The notes beneath the pieces are model-generated. The model was not told the DNA's origin. It did no database searches and saw nothing but the letters and a program-made list of their open reading frames with translations. Shown one piece after another: positions 44,161 through 54,491 of a stretch of 64,000 nt of DNA. The DNA lies in contig ML661900.1 of NCBI GenBank assembly GCA_007570785.1, forward strand, positions 6,867,771-6,931,770. Direction: 5' to 3'. This DNA comes from Antilocapra americana (lineage: Eukaryota; Chordata; Mammalia; Artiodactyla; Antilocapridae). The translations under genes were made by a program, and so were the position numbers. Numbering within the stretch: the stretch's first letter is position 1; every line of letters begins with the position of its first letter.

Positions 44161-44186
44161 AAACCCCTAAACTTTATAATTTTTTT

Positions 44187-44959
44187 AATTTGCCTTACAC
44201 ACATGTCATGTTCCACATGGAGCAGTTTTAGTATATTTGATTTATTTTTTTGTAGTATATTGTGCTTATCTTGGTTTTGGATATACTGTCTCTTTATTAA
44301 TAGATCTATAAAATGTATTTACAGTGGTGATACACAGAATTGAAAAAACTGTGGGGAGGGGGATGTTATTACAAACAGACGATAGAATGAGAGTAAGGTG
44401 GGGGCATAACTGTAACTCTTTTCAAGAGTTTAGAGGTTTTGATTCTGGTGTTGAGTAGATACCATATGCTTTTTATTTAGGCCCAACTCTAATGCAAGGC
44501 CAATTATACTCTATTTTTTGTCTCATGGGAGATAACATACTTGGTTTTTAGGAGGTATTGGAAAAAATATTAGTGGATCAGTGAAAATTTGGTCAAACTA
44601 AAATTATTGTATGAGTAAATAGATCTGTTTTAATAGACTTGGTGTAGGGTACAGGGGTCATTATTTTAAAGACAGACAATTGTTGCAATTGTTCTGAGAA
44701 CTACACTTTAACACTTTTACAGTGTGTTACATAAGATTTTCCTTTTTTGAGTCACGCCAAAATTACCAAATTGCCTTTTAAGGAGGAGCTCTAATTTACA
44801 ACCAATGAAAACAGTCTTTCATAGCCTTCCCAATTGTCGCAAGATGCTCTTGGCCTCCACCTCTCCTCACAGCTCTGCCAGTTGTTCAAGCATTTGGTGT
44901 CAAACATTATGAAGTCTCTGTTTGAGATTTTATGCTATTTTGTTAGCCTGCCATAGTTT
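44187..44959. other. No recognised feature
   Basis: AT-rich unique-looking sequence between the L1 and a CpG-bearing block. Nothing is supportable. Confidence 0.4.
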
Positions 44960-45420
44960 CATAGGTGTTGGCAGAAGACACGAGACTTCTCTATTCGAGA
45001 CAAAGAACTTGGTGACTCTCGGCACAGCAAGCAGCACGAGCTTCGTGTTGGTATGGGTTCCTTGGCCCGTCCAGCTCCTTAGAGACAATGAAGGACAACG
45101 CAGGCAGATGCTGTGCACACAACAGACGTGTTAGAGACACGCTGAACTTAGGACGCCCTCAATCTTATGAAAGAGCTGCTCGCAAGTTGTCAAACCTTCG
45201 CTCTGGAGGAAGTCATTATGTCTATTATCCTGGTCAGGGAACAAATATGCCCTTTGCCTTAGAGGCAAAGTCTGTCTTCCAGGGTTGTTTGCTGTGTAGA
45301 CATCCTTTAAGAGACTGTCCATAACAAAGCTGTCAATGCCTTTTCTTGGAAGACAGGCTGAAACACAAGAGACCAGTAGAGTATGTCTGCCAGTACATCA
45401 CTCTGCAAGTCATATACAAT
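44960..45420. other. Unidentified CpG-bearing block, possible unrecognised repeat or pseudogene
   Basis: Base composition changes sharply: CpGs and Arg codons become frequent (GACACGAGACTTCTCTATTC, GCAGCACGAGCTTCGTGTTG, GAGCTGCTCGCAAGTTGTC). Open frames exist on both strands. The plus frame at 45088-45324 (78 codons) ends CLLCRHPLRDCP, which is not a standard zinc knuckle. The density of CpG-to-TpG-like sites suggests a once CpG-rich element, perhaps retroviral, but I cannot name a family. No TG...CA ends or target duplication were found. Confidence 0.3.
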
Positions 45421-45504
45421 TATCTATCTAATCGTCTACTTATCTCGGATAGCTAGACTCTAATATTCATTCTATTTATTCACATAATTATCTCATTTTT
45501 TATT

Positions 45505-46090
45505 CAAGTGTTTTGATGCTTATGATGTCCCAGGCACTGTGCCTGGTGCTATGCTAGACAAGAAATATAGCAGTGAGTAGAGAGGGGCAGTTCTTTACCT
45601 TATGAAGCTTACAGTTGATGGGGTAGAGAGATTTTCAACAACTTAATTACCCAAATAACTAATTGTAATGTGACAAGTGCAAATGAAGTACTATGAAAAG
45701 GAATAATTGGAGACTTCAAAGTTCTGATGGAGGAAAGTATAAAGCACTCAAACTTCTGAAGACCTGTGTATCTACAGGAAAGAGAGTGAGGAGGAGAGCA
45801 GCCGTGAAAAAGGCTGGGGAGAGTCAGGGTCCAGACAATGCAAGACCTGGTCTGCCGAGTTAAGCAGAGATTGGAATTTTATGCTGAGGGCACCAGGGGA
45901 ATCCTGACAGATTTTAAGCAGGATAGTGATGCCATTGGAGTTGTCATTGGAAAGGTCACAGGGTCTCTGTAGGGATCATGACTAGAAGGGCGTAAGATTA
46001 GAGGCAGAAAATTCAGCAGTAGATGAAATATTGACACATTGGTGTAGAAATTCACCAATGGATGTAGATGGAGGGAATTGGTTGATTCTC
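45505..46090 (-). mobile_element. L2 LINE, antisense
   Basis: Reversed L2 3' end and upstream text: CCCAGGCACTGTGCCTGGTG, AAATATAGCAGTGAGTAGAG, TTATGAAGCTTACAGTTGAT, ATGCAAGACCTGGTCTGC, GGAATTTTATGCTGAGGG, TTTAAGCAGGATAGTGATG. It is ancient, has no open frame, and its limits are approximate. Confidence 0.75.
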
Positions 46091-46733
46091 AGATATTTAG
46101 GAGGCAAATGACTAAAACTTGTTCACTGATATGGTGGGAGCCATCAAGGAACGCTCTTGGATCTTGTTTGAACATGCTATGGATGAGCAGAAGGCCCATG
46201 CTGAGAGAGAATGGAGTGAAGAGGGTACATACAGGTTAAGAACTGACAGATCAACACTCAACACCCATCATGATTATGTTTGAGAAACATGTTATTTATT
46301 GGTCCTTGCCTTAGGCATATATAGTCCATCTGCTCCTCTCTGTTCTCCGGATTCTATCCCTGTATTGAACTATGTGTCTGAAATATCTTGGTCCTTCAGA
46401 GAGTGCCTTTTATTGAACTCCTGCTTGGTGTGGTGCCTCATTTTACATGGGGAGATGTTACCAGAACCATATAACCCTGTAGCCTTTCTGTGATGCTCCA
46501 TAGCCTTTCTGTGATGCTCCAGGTTTTCCCTTTGAGAACGTATGGGAGAAACTGCTTTCTGATCTTGGTACAGGCTTAATAATTTTCCAAGCAACTGGGT
46601 CTTGATTTACAGACACCAAACTATGAAACAGATTGAGACTCTTTCTTTGTATTATTGACTCTTAGAAAGCCTGGAACCCATTTTGTTGCCCGCTTCTAAC
46701 CAAAATGTAAGGCTTTATGGTGTACTGATCTCA
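46091..46733. other. No recognised feature except a 21-bp duplication
   Basis: Looks unique. It contains the tandem duplication listed separately at 46480-46521. Confidence 0.4.
46480..46521 (+). repeat. Exact 21-bp tandem duplication
   Basis: TAGCCTTTCTGTGATGCTCCA occurs twice head to tail (46480-46500, 46501-46521) without a mismatch, consistent with recent slippage. A length polymorphism is plausible. Confidence 0.97.
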
Positions 46734-46746
46734 CTCTTACCACCTC

Positions 46747-46924
46747 GTGTGTGAGTACTCAGGCACGTCCAACTTAGACTCCGTGGGATTCTCCAGGCAA
46801 GAATACTGGAGTGGGTTTCCATTTCCTTCTCCAGGGGATCTTCCCGACTCAGGGATCAAACCCATGTCTCCCACATCTCTGCATCACAGATGAATTCTTT
46901 ACTGCTGAGTCACTGGGAAAGTCC
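46747..46924 (-). mobile_element. Bov-tA SINE, antisense, with target duplications
   Basis: GTGTGAGTACTCAGGCACGT (internal deletion after the tail), CCGTGGGATTCTCCAGGCAA, GGAGTGGGTTTCCATTTCCT, TGAGTCACTGGGAAAGTCC. Flanks CTCTTACCACCTC (46734-46746) and CTCTTACCTCCTC (46925-46937) match at 12 of 13. Confidence 0.93.
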
Positions 46925-47069
46925 CTCTTACCTCCTCATTCCTCTTTAAGCTTATTTAATATTTATTTTCTCTTGTTGAACTGTATTCTTCTTTTTTTTT
47001 TTTTTGACTCAGCTGCCTTAAATATTTTCTGAAACAAGTTGGAGTGTGAATAAATAAATACAATGTTAA

Positions 47070-47190
47070 GATAAAGCCACTAGTGACTTTGGACAAATTA
47101 ATCTGCTAGGCTTTGATACTTCATCTGTAAAATGAGAGGTTTGAACCAGATCAACTCTTAACATTATTTTCAGTTCCCACAGTTTCTCTT
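47070..47190 (+). mobile_element. MIR-like SINE
   Basis: GTGACTTTGGACAAATTAAT, ATACTTCATCTGTAAAATG, AGAGGTTTGAACCAGATCAA. This is the MIR core order (GTGACCTTGGGCAAGT, CTCATCTGTAAAATG), with diverged ends. Confidence 0.65.
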
Positions 47191-48420
47191 CCTACAGAAA
47201 ACTGAGTGTTTTCAAGTTTGAGTCATCATAGGTAACAGATACTTCAGTTGCCTTAAGACTGACTTGGCAGGCCATCGTCTCTTGGTTCATGGAATTGTTG
47301 ATTATGCAGAACATCCTTATTCTTGAGAACGACCTGAGAGCTGCTGTTGTCAGATACGTTCTCAACACTTGCTACAATACTCTAGGCAGGACTGTACTGT
47401 ACTGAAGCCAGAAAACACCTCTTGCTCCCCTTTCTTACTCTTAACTGAAGTTGGGCTCATTTGCGGCAACTTCAAAGGAGTTTCCTTTTTGCTTAGTTAA
47501 CGTACATACATCTTGCTGGTCTGGACTTTTCCCAAGAGCTACTCTTTGATAAGCGGGTCTGAACTGTGTTGCTGCCCTAGGCTCCTCAGAGAAGAAGCTG
47601 TGCCTCTGAGGGGTGGTCCAGGGTGCACGCTTACATGGGAATAAAGCCTGAGGATCCTGCCCCCAGGTGAGAGCAGGGGTTAATCTGAACTGGCCTGCCT
47701 GAAAGCAGGCAAGCTACTCCATTGCCAGTTCTCATAGGCCCTACAGGATCCTTACTGTGGCTTGTTTGCTGGTTGGCATCACCACCTTCCATTACTCAAA
47801 GGCCAGGACTCCCTTTCTTGGTCTGTCATCAGATTGGATGGCAATCCATCTGAAACATGAGTAATAATACAGTTACACCAATTTATAAACCATCTCTGTT
47901 CGTATTTTCCACCTATGTGACTTCCTTATATTACATTGTACATGCAAATAGACTAATGTTTTAGGTGCGTTCTTTAATCAGACACATTGCTTACCTTAGA
48001 GCATAGGGCATGGCCCGTCTTACAGTTTATAGAAACAAAGGAGCCAGCCCTGCTGAGCGTCTGATTGGTGTCTATGTGACAAGATAGGTGAACAGGTACA
48101 AGGCAGGAGTGTAAAATGTTCATCAAGCTGTACATAAAGAGGGTTGAGATGTTACTCGTGTCTTGAGGCAGAGGATAAGGCAGAAATGTTGCTGGATTAT
48201 CTGGGAGTTAGTTCATGGAAGAAAAAAAGAAAATATCCATGGGTTCCTTTTAGAGTCTGTTGTCTTACCTGCTGCAGCAAGAATCCACTGCAGCAGAATG
48301 ATATGACAGATGATGGGAATTTTTTCTGGGACAAAAGTTTGCCTGTATTTGTGAGTCTTTGCCAGATCAACTCAGTGCTTCTGTGAAGGGTGGAAGGAGG
48401 ATGAGCCTGGAGGAGGATGA
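47191..48420. other. No recognised feature
   Basis: Looks unique. An 80-codon plus-strand frame at 48144-48386 has no recognisable motif but lies just upstream of the open stretch at 48421, so the two might belong to one decayed coding sequence. Confidence 0.3.
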
Positions 48421-48621
48421 AACTTTGTCGAGCTGACCACACAGGATAGCAAACACATTGGCTTTGAAGAGGCTGACTTTGATTTCTCTGAGTCAAAACC
48501 TGTAAAAAGTTACAGGTCTATATCATCTCACAAATATGTTACCAAATCAAAACAGAAAAACAGTAAATTCACAAGTAGTGAAATAATCTCATGTAAGGTC
48601 AGCAAGGATAAAAAGGTCTAA
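48421..48621 (+). other. Unassigned 66-codon open stretch, possible decayed exon
   Basis: Starting after a TGA at 48418, the frame stays open to TAA at 48619-48621. It encodes a Ser/Lys-rich segment containing HIGFEEADFDFSESKPVKSY and ending VSKDKKV. There is no start codon at its head. Shifting one base near 48430 extends a plausible acidic upstream sequence (EEDET), as in a frameshifted pseudogene. A donor-like GTAAGG lies inside at 48593. I do not recognise a protein family. Chance openness in AT-rich DNA is the alternative. Confidence 0.2.
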
Positions 48622-48711
48622 GAACGGTCCTATTGGCTCATCCGAAGCCTCAGATACAAGGTACCTGTCCTGTGTTGATACGGCTTTGGTTAGGTGTCTA
48701 CCCTGGTCTGG

Positions 48712-48932
48712 GCTTCCCTGGTGGGAAGACAACTCTGGTGGCTCAGACAGTAAAGAATCTGTCTGTAATGCAGGGAATCTGGGTTTGGTCCCTGGGTCGG
48801 GAAGATCCCCTGGAGAAGGGAATGGCTACCCACTCCAGTGTTCTTGCCTGGGGAATCCCACGGATGGAGGAGGTTACAGTCCATGGGGTCACAGAGAGTC
48901 AGACATGACTGAGCAACTAGCACTTTCACATA
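48712..48932 (+). mobile_element. Bov-tA SINE with head duplication
   Basis: Begins GGGCTTCCCTGGTGG, then an extra GAAGACAACTCTGGTGG before GCTCAGACAGTAAAGAATCT, so the CTGGTGG motif is present twice. The rest is standard to CAGACATGACTGAGCAACTA. Confidence 0.93.
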
Positions 48933-49234
48933 CCACCAAGGTCTAGGCATCATGTTGAGTATCAACCTTGATATTTAACACTTAAAATTCTCATCAGGAA
49001 AGTCCCAGGGCAAGGGAAATTCAGAGTCTACTTGAGATGCTGGACTTTCTTTTTGCTAGGGACCAAGTGACTCCCTGGAAGTGAGTGGAATGCTCAGATG
49101 TTCTAAGGGAGTGATACTCAGGGAAGTGAATTAATTGGTGCAAGAGTGCACATATACTAACCAGAGCATTCAGGGGGTCAAGGAATCTTTAGGAATATGA
49201 ACACTTGTGAGACTTTACTACAGAGTAACCGTAG

Positions 49235-49390
49235 CTGCCATCGTGGGGCACTTTCTGGGTGCCAGGCACATAGGCACTAATGTATTCTTTGGTGTTTATG
49301 TATATCTTTAGTGATAAAATCAAGGCTCTGAGATACTAAATAAGTTTTCATAGAGTAAAAGTGTTAGGAAATGAATGTGAGCTAATCTCT
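49235..49390 (-). mobile_element. MIR SINE, antisense
   Basis: GGGCACTTTCTGGGTGCCAGGCAC, CACTAATGTATTC, AATCAAGGCTCTGAGATACT and AGAGTAAAAGTGTTAGGAAA follow the reversed MIR. The preceding 48933-49234 shows nothing recognisable. Confidence 0.6.
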
Positions 49391-49479
49391 GTTACAGTGT
49401 CGAATATAGAAGACAGCAGGAAGCTACTGCTTATTGATTACTTATTTTGGGGGGGATCAAAAGGATTTCTGGGAAGTAA

Positions 49480-49580
49480 ATGTAATTATTTCCATTCAAG
49501 TGAGGAGGAAGTTGAGACTTCAAGAAGGGAATGACTTCCTATATGCTGCTTAGCTCATTAAAATGGTAGAATTGGGATTC
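49480..49580 (-). mobile_element. MIR SINE, antisense
   Basis: AATTATTTCCATTCAAGTGA, GGAGGAAGTTGAGACTTCAA, GGAATGACTTCCTATATGCT, ATGGTAGAATTGGGATTC. A second reversed MIR core near the first; the two may be separate insertions. Confidence 0.65.
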
Positions 49581-50060
49581 TTTACTCCAAAGTCCATAGA
49601 CTGCTTGCCACAATGAATTCAGGTGGAATTTGAGGACAATTGGGTTTTGTCTTAACCATCTTCTCCTTGATCACTTTCCTTCCACCCTGGGACTGTGTAC
49701 AAATCCAGAGCTTAATTTGAACCTAATTCTTATTTTTTTGCTGTCAGGTTGTTACATAGTCTGTCAAGTATAAAATGATAATCCGATGAAAAACAATTGT
49801 AATGTGATGACAAGTATGCATGAAATTTGGAAGGGTATTTCTGATTTTGATAAGGAGAGGCTGGCTGCTTTGGGTATTGGAGAAAGGTCAGAAAAGACTC
49901 AATAATGGATTCTCCAAGTTTCTGGAGAGAGTCCTGAATTCTTCTGGGCAGGCCCTTGGGGGACAGTGGGTGACTTTGAGTCTAACAAAAGAAAAATATG
50001 CATCTGTCTCTCACTCTTGAAAGCTGGCTACCATGAGCTATTTTACGCTTTGTGATATTT
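49581..50060. other. No recognised feature
   Basis: Looks unique, with no repeat or exon recognised. Confidence 0.4.
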
Positions 50061-50220
50061 CAGGGTTTCTCAATCTTAATGTTTTGACATTGGGGCTGGA
50101 TCATGCTTTGTTGTGGGAGCATCCTTGGCATCCACCCACTAGAAGCCAGTGAGACCACCTCAGTTATGGTCATGAAAATCTCTCTTTGGGGGCAGAATTT
50201 TTCCTGACTGAGAACCACTG
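50061..50220 (-). mobile_element. MER20-type hAT element, antisense
   Basis: CAGGGTTTCTCAATCTTAAT at one end and TGACTGAGAACCACTG at the other are the element's CAG...CTG termini. Inside are CATTGGGGCTGGATCATGC, TTTGTTGTGGGAGCATCC and CACCCACTAGAAGCCAGT. About 160 bp, so internally shortened. No 8-bp duplication could be verified. The family name is from memory of the consensus. Confidence 0.8.
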
Positions 50221-50989
50221 ATTTGAAGCAACTGAGTTTTACTAATGACCACTTTTACAAGTTTGTTTTATGTATACAATTGTTATGCAGATTGTCCTGT
50301 ATGAAATGAGAAGAACTAAGCTAGAGAAGTCTCCTTGTGCCCCTATAGTTAGCATGGGTCTTTTCTCCTGCTTGGTAGAAACAGTTACAAGGAAATTTCT
50401 TTTTGAAAGAGATAAGCCAAGAAAATGAAAATACAGACAGGTAGAAAAATAGTCCTTTAATGAAAATCCAGACTCTTAAGAAAGAATCTATAAATGATTC
50501 CTTTTGGGGTTATTTTTAAGTTTCTCTGAATCATATGCATAAAATTGGTAGAGAATATTATTGGCTGGATTTTCAGTTATCAGTTGTGTTAAAGTCCCAA
50601 TATAAATTACAGTTTATTTTGTGCCTGCTTTAGTATTCAGAATTTTATTTCAAGGCCCCAGAAGAGCTACAGTTGTTACCCACCACAGTTGGGGGCCACC
50701 TGCCACATGGTAGCCTCCTTTAATTAACTGTCAGCTTCTGTATTCTTTCAGCCTCCTTTGCTGGGTAGTGTGGAGTCTTTCAAAACTGTCCTTGGTCATG
50801 TCCTCTAGACATTAAAGCTGGGAGAAGCACAGAGAGAGGACCAATTCCTTGTAACAGCTCAGTAAGCAATCACATCCAGCCGTACTCCTCAGAATTATGA
50901 CAGCAGTTTTAAATACTAGGAATTCTCTTGTGTACCAGTGCCTCTTTCAGACAGCTCAAGTTTTTAAAAAGTTGACTCTTTTGCCTCCA
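50221..50989. other. No recognised feature
   Basis: Looks unique, with nothing supportable. Confidence 0.4.
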
Positions 50990-51240
50990 TTATAGAAAAA
51001 GTATATGCTCATTGTGGGAGAGGTAGGAAGAGTGTTACAAAAAAAAATAATAGTTGTCTGTAATTACATTATTAGAAGACACTTGCAATTAAATTTTTAG
51101 ACCCTTTTCTTTTAGGATTTTTTACTATGCATTTTTCATTGATGATATCACACTATAAAACATAATTTAGGAGTCTGCTTGTTAAAACTTTAAAGCTTAG
51201 CTTTATATCATGGGCTTGTTTCCTTGACATTTGCAATCAT
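50990..51240. mobile_element. Possible old L1-like 3' fragment
   Basis: AAAAAGTATATGCTCATTGT, GTCTGTAATTACATTATTAG, TTTTTAGACCCTTTTC and ACTATGCATTTTTCATTG resemble a common old L1-related 3' UTR block. It is weak and unoriented. Confidence 0.35.
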
Positions 51241-51439
51241 TAAAACTTAGTTTCTAGAAAGCAGTGTTGAATTAATCATCACAGAAATTCTTCAGCTGTA
51301 GGTTAAAAAATTGAGCATGATTCCTTTTTACAGAAAGAGAGTGAAAGCACAGAAGTGATTTTTATCCTATCTTGTATCCATGCTGATTACTGATGCTAAG
51401 GATGGAATTTGAATCTAATCTAAATCTGGTTAGATTTGT

Positions 51440-51880
51440 GTTTCGGAAGAGTCATTCCGGCAGTGATGCAGGGTGATGCCAGGCCGGACAGGGATGCCAG
51501 TTGGGAAACTGGTACAAAACACACAGATGGGAAAAGTCAAAGACCTGGGAAACTGATTGAGACGTGAAGAAAGGGAGATGAAGGATGAGGCGATATCCAG
51601 GGGTTACAAGTCCCATTCACATTTGGTTAGTGGTCTTTATGGAAAGTGAGGAAAAGGGAGGAACCCAGGCCATCCTCAGGTGTTTAGTGTAAGCACTATT
51701 CATAGACAATGTAGAAAGGGGGACACTCAGGGAGGAAGGAGATGAATTCCATTTTGGATGCAATGAAATGGAAATTGCCATAGGACAAGCAGGTGGAAAT
51801 AGCAGATAGAGGGACTGTCTGTGCATGGGCAGTAGACTTGGGGAGATCATCATTTAGGAGGTCACTGAAGTGGATGGACT
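51440..51880 (-). mobile_element. L2 LINE, antisense
   Basis: GAATTCCATTTTGGATGCAA, AATTGCCATAGGACAAGCAG, ACTTGGGGAGATCATCATTT and GAGGTCACTGAAGTGGATGG follow the reversed L2 coding/3' region. It lies upstream in L2 coordinates of the piece at 45.5 kb. The preceding 51241-51439 has faint MIR-like text only. Confidence 0.65.
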
Positions 51881-52373
51881 CTACTCCAAGTGGATGGAGC
51901 CTGCAGGGTAGGAGAAGTGAGCCTTCAATGGAGCCCTTCTCTGACTCTCAAACTTCCTTTTGGAAATTTGTCTTTTGGTTAATCTGTGATATCACTTGGT
52001 GTCATTTCTTCACTGAGGTAGCTTTCTGCCACCAGCCAGAGTTGTCTTCTGATCTCACCAGACTTTGCTGAAGCATTGGCCGTTGCTAGTCATTTTCTCC
52101 ATATTTCTGAATTTCCATTCCCTTTCCACATATTGCTGTTCCTCTATCGCCCTGTGTTTGTGAGAGTTCCTTTGTTGTGCCATCCTGTAGAAGCAGGTTA
52201 GCAATCTCACACTAATCCCAGCAGATAAATGGGTTCTCAACTTCCTCAGCTCTCTCCTCTCTCAACACTTGTCTGACCTCTAAGCATCTCTCTGTCTTAT
52301 CTTAATCTGGTTTCTCCTCTTTCCCAAATTCCAGCTGAATTGAGGAAACCAGTTGGCATCCCAAGGACTGTAT
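51881..52373. other. No recognised feature
   Basis: Looks unique, ending at a BovB 3' fragment. Confidence 0.4.
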
Positions 52374-52625
52374 TGTTGTTCATTGTTCACTCGCTTAGTC
52401 ATATCCGACACTGTGACCCCATGGACTGCAGCACACCAGGCTGCCCTGTCCATCACTCCTGGAGTTTACTCAAACTCATGTCCATTGAGTTGGTGATGCC
52501 ATCCAATCATCTTGTCTCTGTCGTCCCCTTCTCCTGCACTCGATCTTCCCCAATATCAAGGTGTTTTCCAATGAGTTGGCTCTTCCCATCAGGTGGCCAG
52601 AGTATTGGAGCTTCAGCATCAGTCC
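52374..52625 (-). mobile_element. BovB LINE 3' fragment, antisense
   Basis: GTTCACTCGCTTAGTCATAT, CCATGGACTGCAGCACACCA, ACTCATGTCCATTGAGTTGG, CGATCTTCCCCAATATCAAG, CATCAGGTGGCCAGAGTATT. Equivalent to the first 250 bases of the 29.4-kb copy. It contains only the extreme C-terminus of the RT protein. Confidence 0.93.
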
Positions 52626-53229
52626 TATGTTTAAGTATTTGTTGAACATCTATTTCATGGAGGGTGGAGTGAAACTGCTTTTATATTAATACAAGTGTAG
52701 TATGCCTTTATATATTTATAATTATTTATTTAGCCTCTTTTTCTTCTTTTCAAATTCCCTTAAAAGTGTACTTAAGTGCATTAATGAGCAGTGTAGAATT
52801 TAATAAAAATTCCATGAGAGAGATGAGGGAGAATGTTTACATCTTGATGTACATAACATTTCCAGAAATTCCCATGGGGTATCTTATTTGTTACCATTCA
52901 TTCTCTTATCTACCCCACAGGTTTATATATTCCTCTTTCTCTTTCTCCTCACCTTTGGAAATTTAGTAATTCTGCTGTCCTTTTTCTAAATCCTCTCCTC
53001 TCCCTTCTGTCTTTTTATCCAGACCATTTTTTTTTTTCTGTAGTGTCTATCTCCCACCTTTTATGCCACCTCGCACAACTTAATACTGTCTTCAGGTTTA
53101 ATGCCTTGATAGCTATTAAAAGAAAGATGAAGATTTTAATTGTTCTCTGGAAAAAAAAAAAGGGTCCTCCTGCTACCCAATCCCATCCCCCTGTGAAGGT
53201 TCCAGGAGATTGCATATAACACACAGTGT
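52626..53229. other. No recognised feature; homopolymers
   Basis: AT-rich at first, with a T-run at 53027-53037 and an A-run at 53151-53161. No repeat or exon recognised. Confidence 0.4.
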
Positions 53230-53356
53230 CCTGTGCTTAGTCACTTAGTCATGTCCAACTCTTTGTGACCCCATGGACTGTTGCCTGCTAGGCTCCTCTG
53301 TCCTTGGGATTCTCCAGGCAAGAATACTGGAGTGAGTTGTCACTCCCTCCTCCAGA
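53230..53356 (-). mobile_element. Bov-tA SINE, 5'-truncated, antisense
   Basis: GTGCTTAGTCACTTAGTCAT, GTGACCCCATGGACTGTTGC, GGGATTCTCCAGGCAAGAAT, GTTGTCACTCCCTCCTCCAG. It stops before the tRNA-like head. ATAACA flanks are suggestive but short. Confidence 0.93.
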
Positions 53357-53659
53357 TAACAAATACTATCGAAATATTAATATTAAAATAAAAAATGCAT
53401 GCATATTTGAATGCACATGTGAGTTAGAGCCATTTAGATTTTGCCAGCTGAGTATAGAATTAAGTCCCAAATTTTCCTAAACATACTTCAGCCTTCAGAG
53501 TTCTTTGGAGCTGAGCAGATGGTCTGATCCTATTTTTATTTGACTTCTTTTAATGAAGGGAGGAGGAGTAGCTGCTGCAGGGGTTGGGGGCTTGGGACTG
53601 AGGGGCATTAAAAGGGGTGGAGATACTTGGTGTACCTCATTTCCACACAGCTGGTTATG

Positions 53660-53765
53660 TGATCACTCCATTGACCATTATTGCATTAACAACCACACTG
53701 TGAGTTAAGTAGTAGTATTCCCTTATTATAGATGAGGAAAGCAAGGATCAGAATGGCTAACTCTG
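53660..53765 (-). mobile_element. MIR SINE, antisense
   Basis: ACCACACTGTGAGTTAAGTA, GTAGTATTCCCTTATTATAG and ATGAGGAAAGCAAGGATCAG match the reversed MIR core. The preceding 53357-53659 is unassigned. Confidence 0.65.
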
Positions 53766-53951
53766 TGTTGAGCAGAGGTGGCTGTGGCTTACCAGGGCAT
53801 GCTGCTGCCAGCATGCCACACAATGTCCACTACAGAACACCACCAAACACTGGCTAGCAGAGGGCCATTTGCTGTTTTTCAGTCTCAAAAAGAAATTGCC
53901 TTGGCGTTCTGTCTTCTAGAGTTGCTTATTTTAGATTCTCTTCACTGGGTA

Positions 53952-54435
53952 TGGCAGGGGAAGCACACTGACTGAAATGGCCCACCCTGGCCAGGCACCA
54001 TAGTAGCCATTTGCATGAGTTGTTTTACGACAGGAGGCCCAGGTAAGGAACAGGAAACCAATAAGCCACCACTGACGGGAAGAGTTGGGGAAAGGTCAAA
54101 AGGAGATACCACATGTCCGGCCATCTCCCAGAATCCTTCTCACTGGCATCCATCTTGGCTGAACAGGGCATGTACCACCAGGAAGGACTCTAAGTCAAAA
54201 TGATTGGTTAAAGACAACCCGGAAACTAATCCCATTGCCATAAAACCCGAGACTGTGAGCCATGTAACAGAGCTGTTCTCTTGGGTTCCCTTACCTTGCT
54301 GCTCTCCACCCGGGTGCCCTTTCCCAATGAAATCTCTTGCTTTGTCAGCACATGTGTCTCCTCGGACAGTTCATTTCTGAGTGATAGACAAGAGCCCAGT
54401 TTAGGGCCCTGGAAGGGATCCCCCTTCCTGCAACA
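53952..54435 (+). mobile_element. Solo LTR, class I endogenous retrovirus type
   Basis: 484 bases with TG...CA ends (TGGCAGGGG... ...CCTGCAACA), flanked by the 4-bp repeat GGTA at 53948-53951 and 54436-54439, the size typical of gammaretrovirus-like (ERV1) integration. The U3/R layout is visible: ATAAAACCCGAGACTGTGAG (TATA-like) at about 54240, a pyrimidine-rich stretch, then CCCAATGAAATCTCTTGC as a degenerate poly(A) signal region. No primer-binding site or gag follows, so internal sequence was lost by LTR recombination. The CpG content is decayed. Confidence 0.85.
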
Positions 54436-54491
54436 GGTAGGAGAGCTAAATTTCCCATGTCAAGAGACTAAAGGTCTGCCTGAAATACAGG

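Larger units (their letters stand above)
42752..44167. mobile_element. Twin-primed (5'-inverted) L1 insertion
   Basis: Two halves of one L1 in opposite orientation. 42752-43115 is antisense 3' UTR (GATAATTGGTTTATAATATTGTG, CATGAATCAGCCATAGGTAG, GATTCCATATATATGTGTTA). 43116-44167 is sense-strand ORF2 (GAAATTAAGAAATCAATTCC onward). The pair is flanked by one target duplication, TAAACTTTATAGTTTTT (42734-42750) and TAAACTTTATAATTTTT (44168-44184). A single duplication around an inverted joint is the hallmark of twin priming. It is an older ruminant L1 than the L1_BT copies. Confidence 0.9.

Noticed and set aside
45252..45324. Retroviral nucleocapsid zinc knuckle
   Set aside because: CLLCRHPLRDCP lacks the CX2CX4HX4C spacing, so it does not support a gag assignment.
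48935..48960. 5S rRNA-like motif (CATACCACC)
   Set aside because: Only nine bases match and no further 5S sequence follows.
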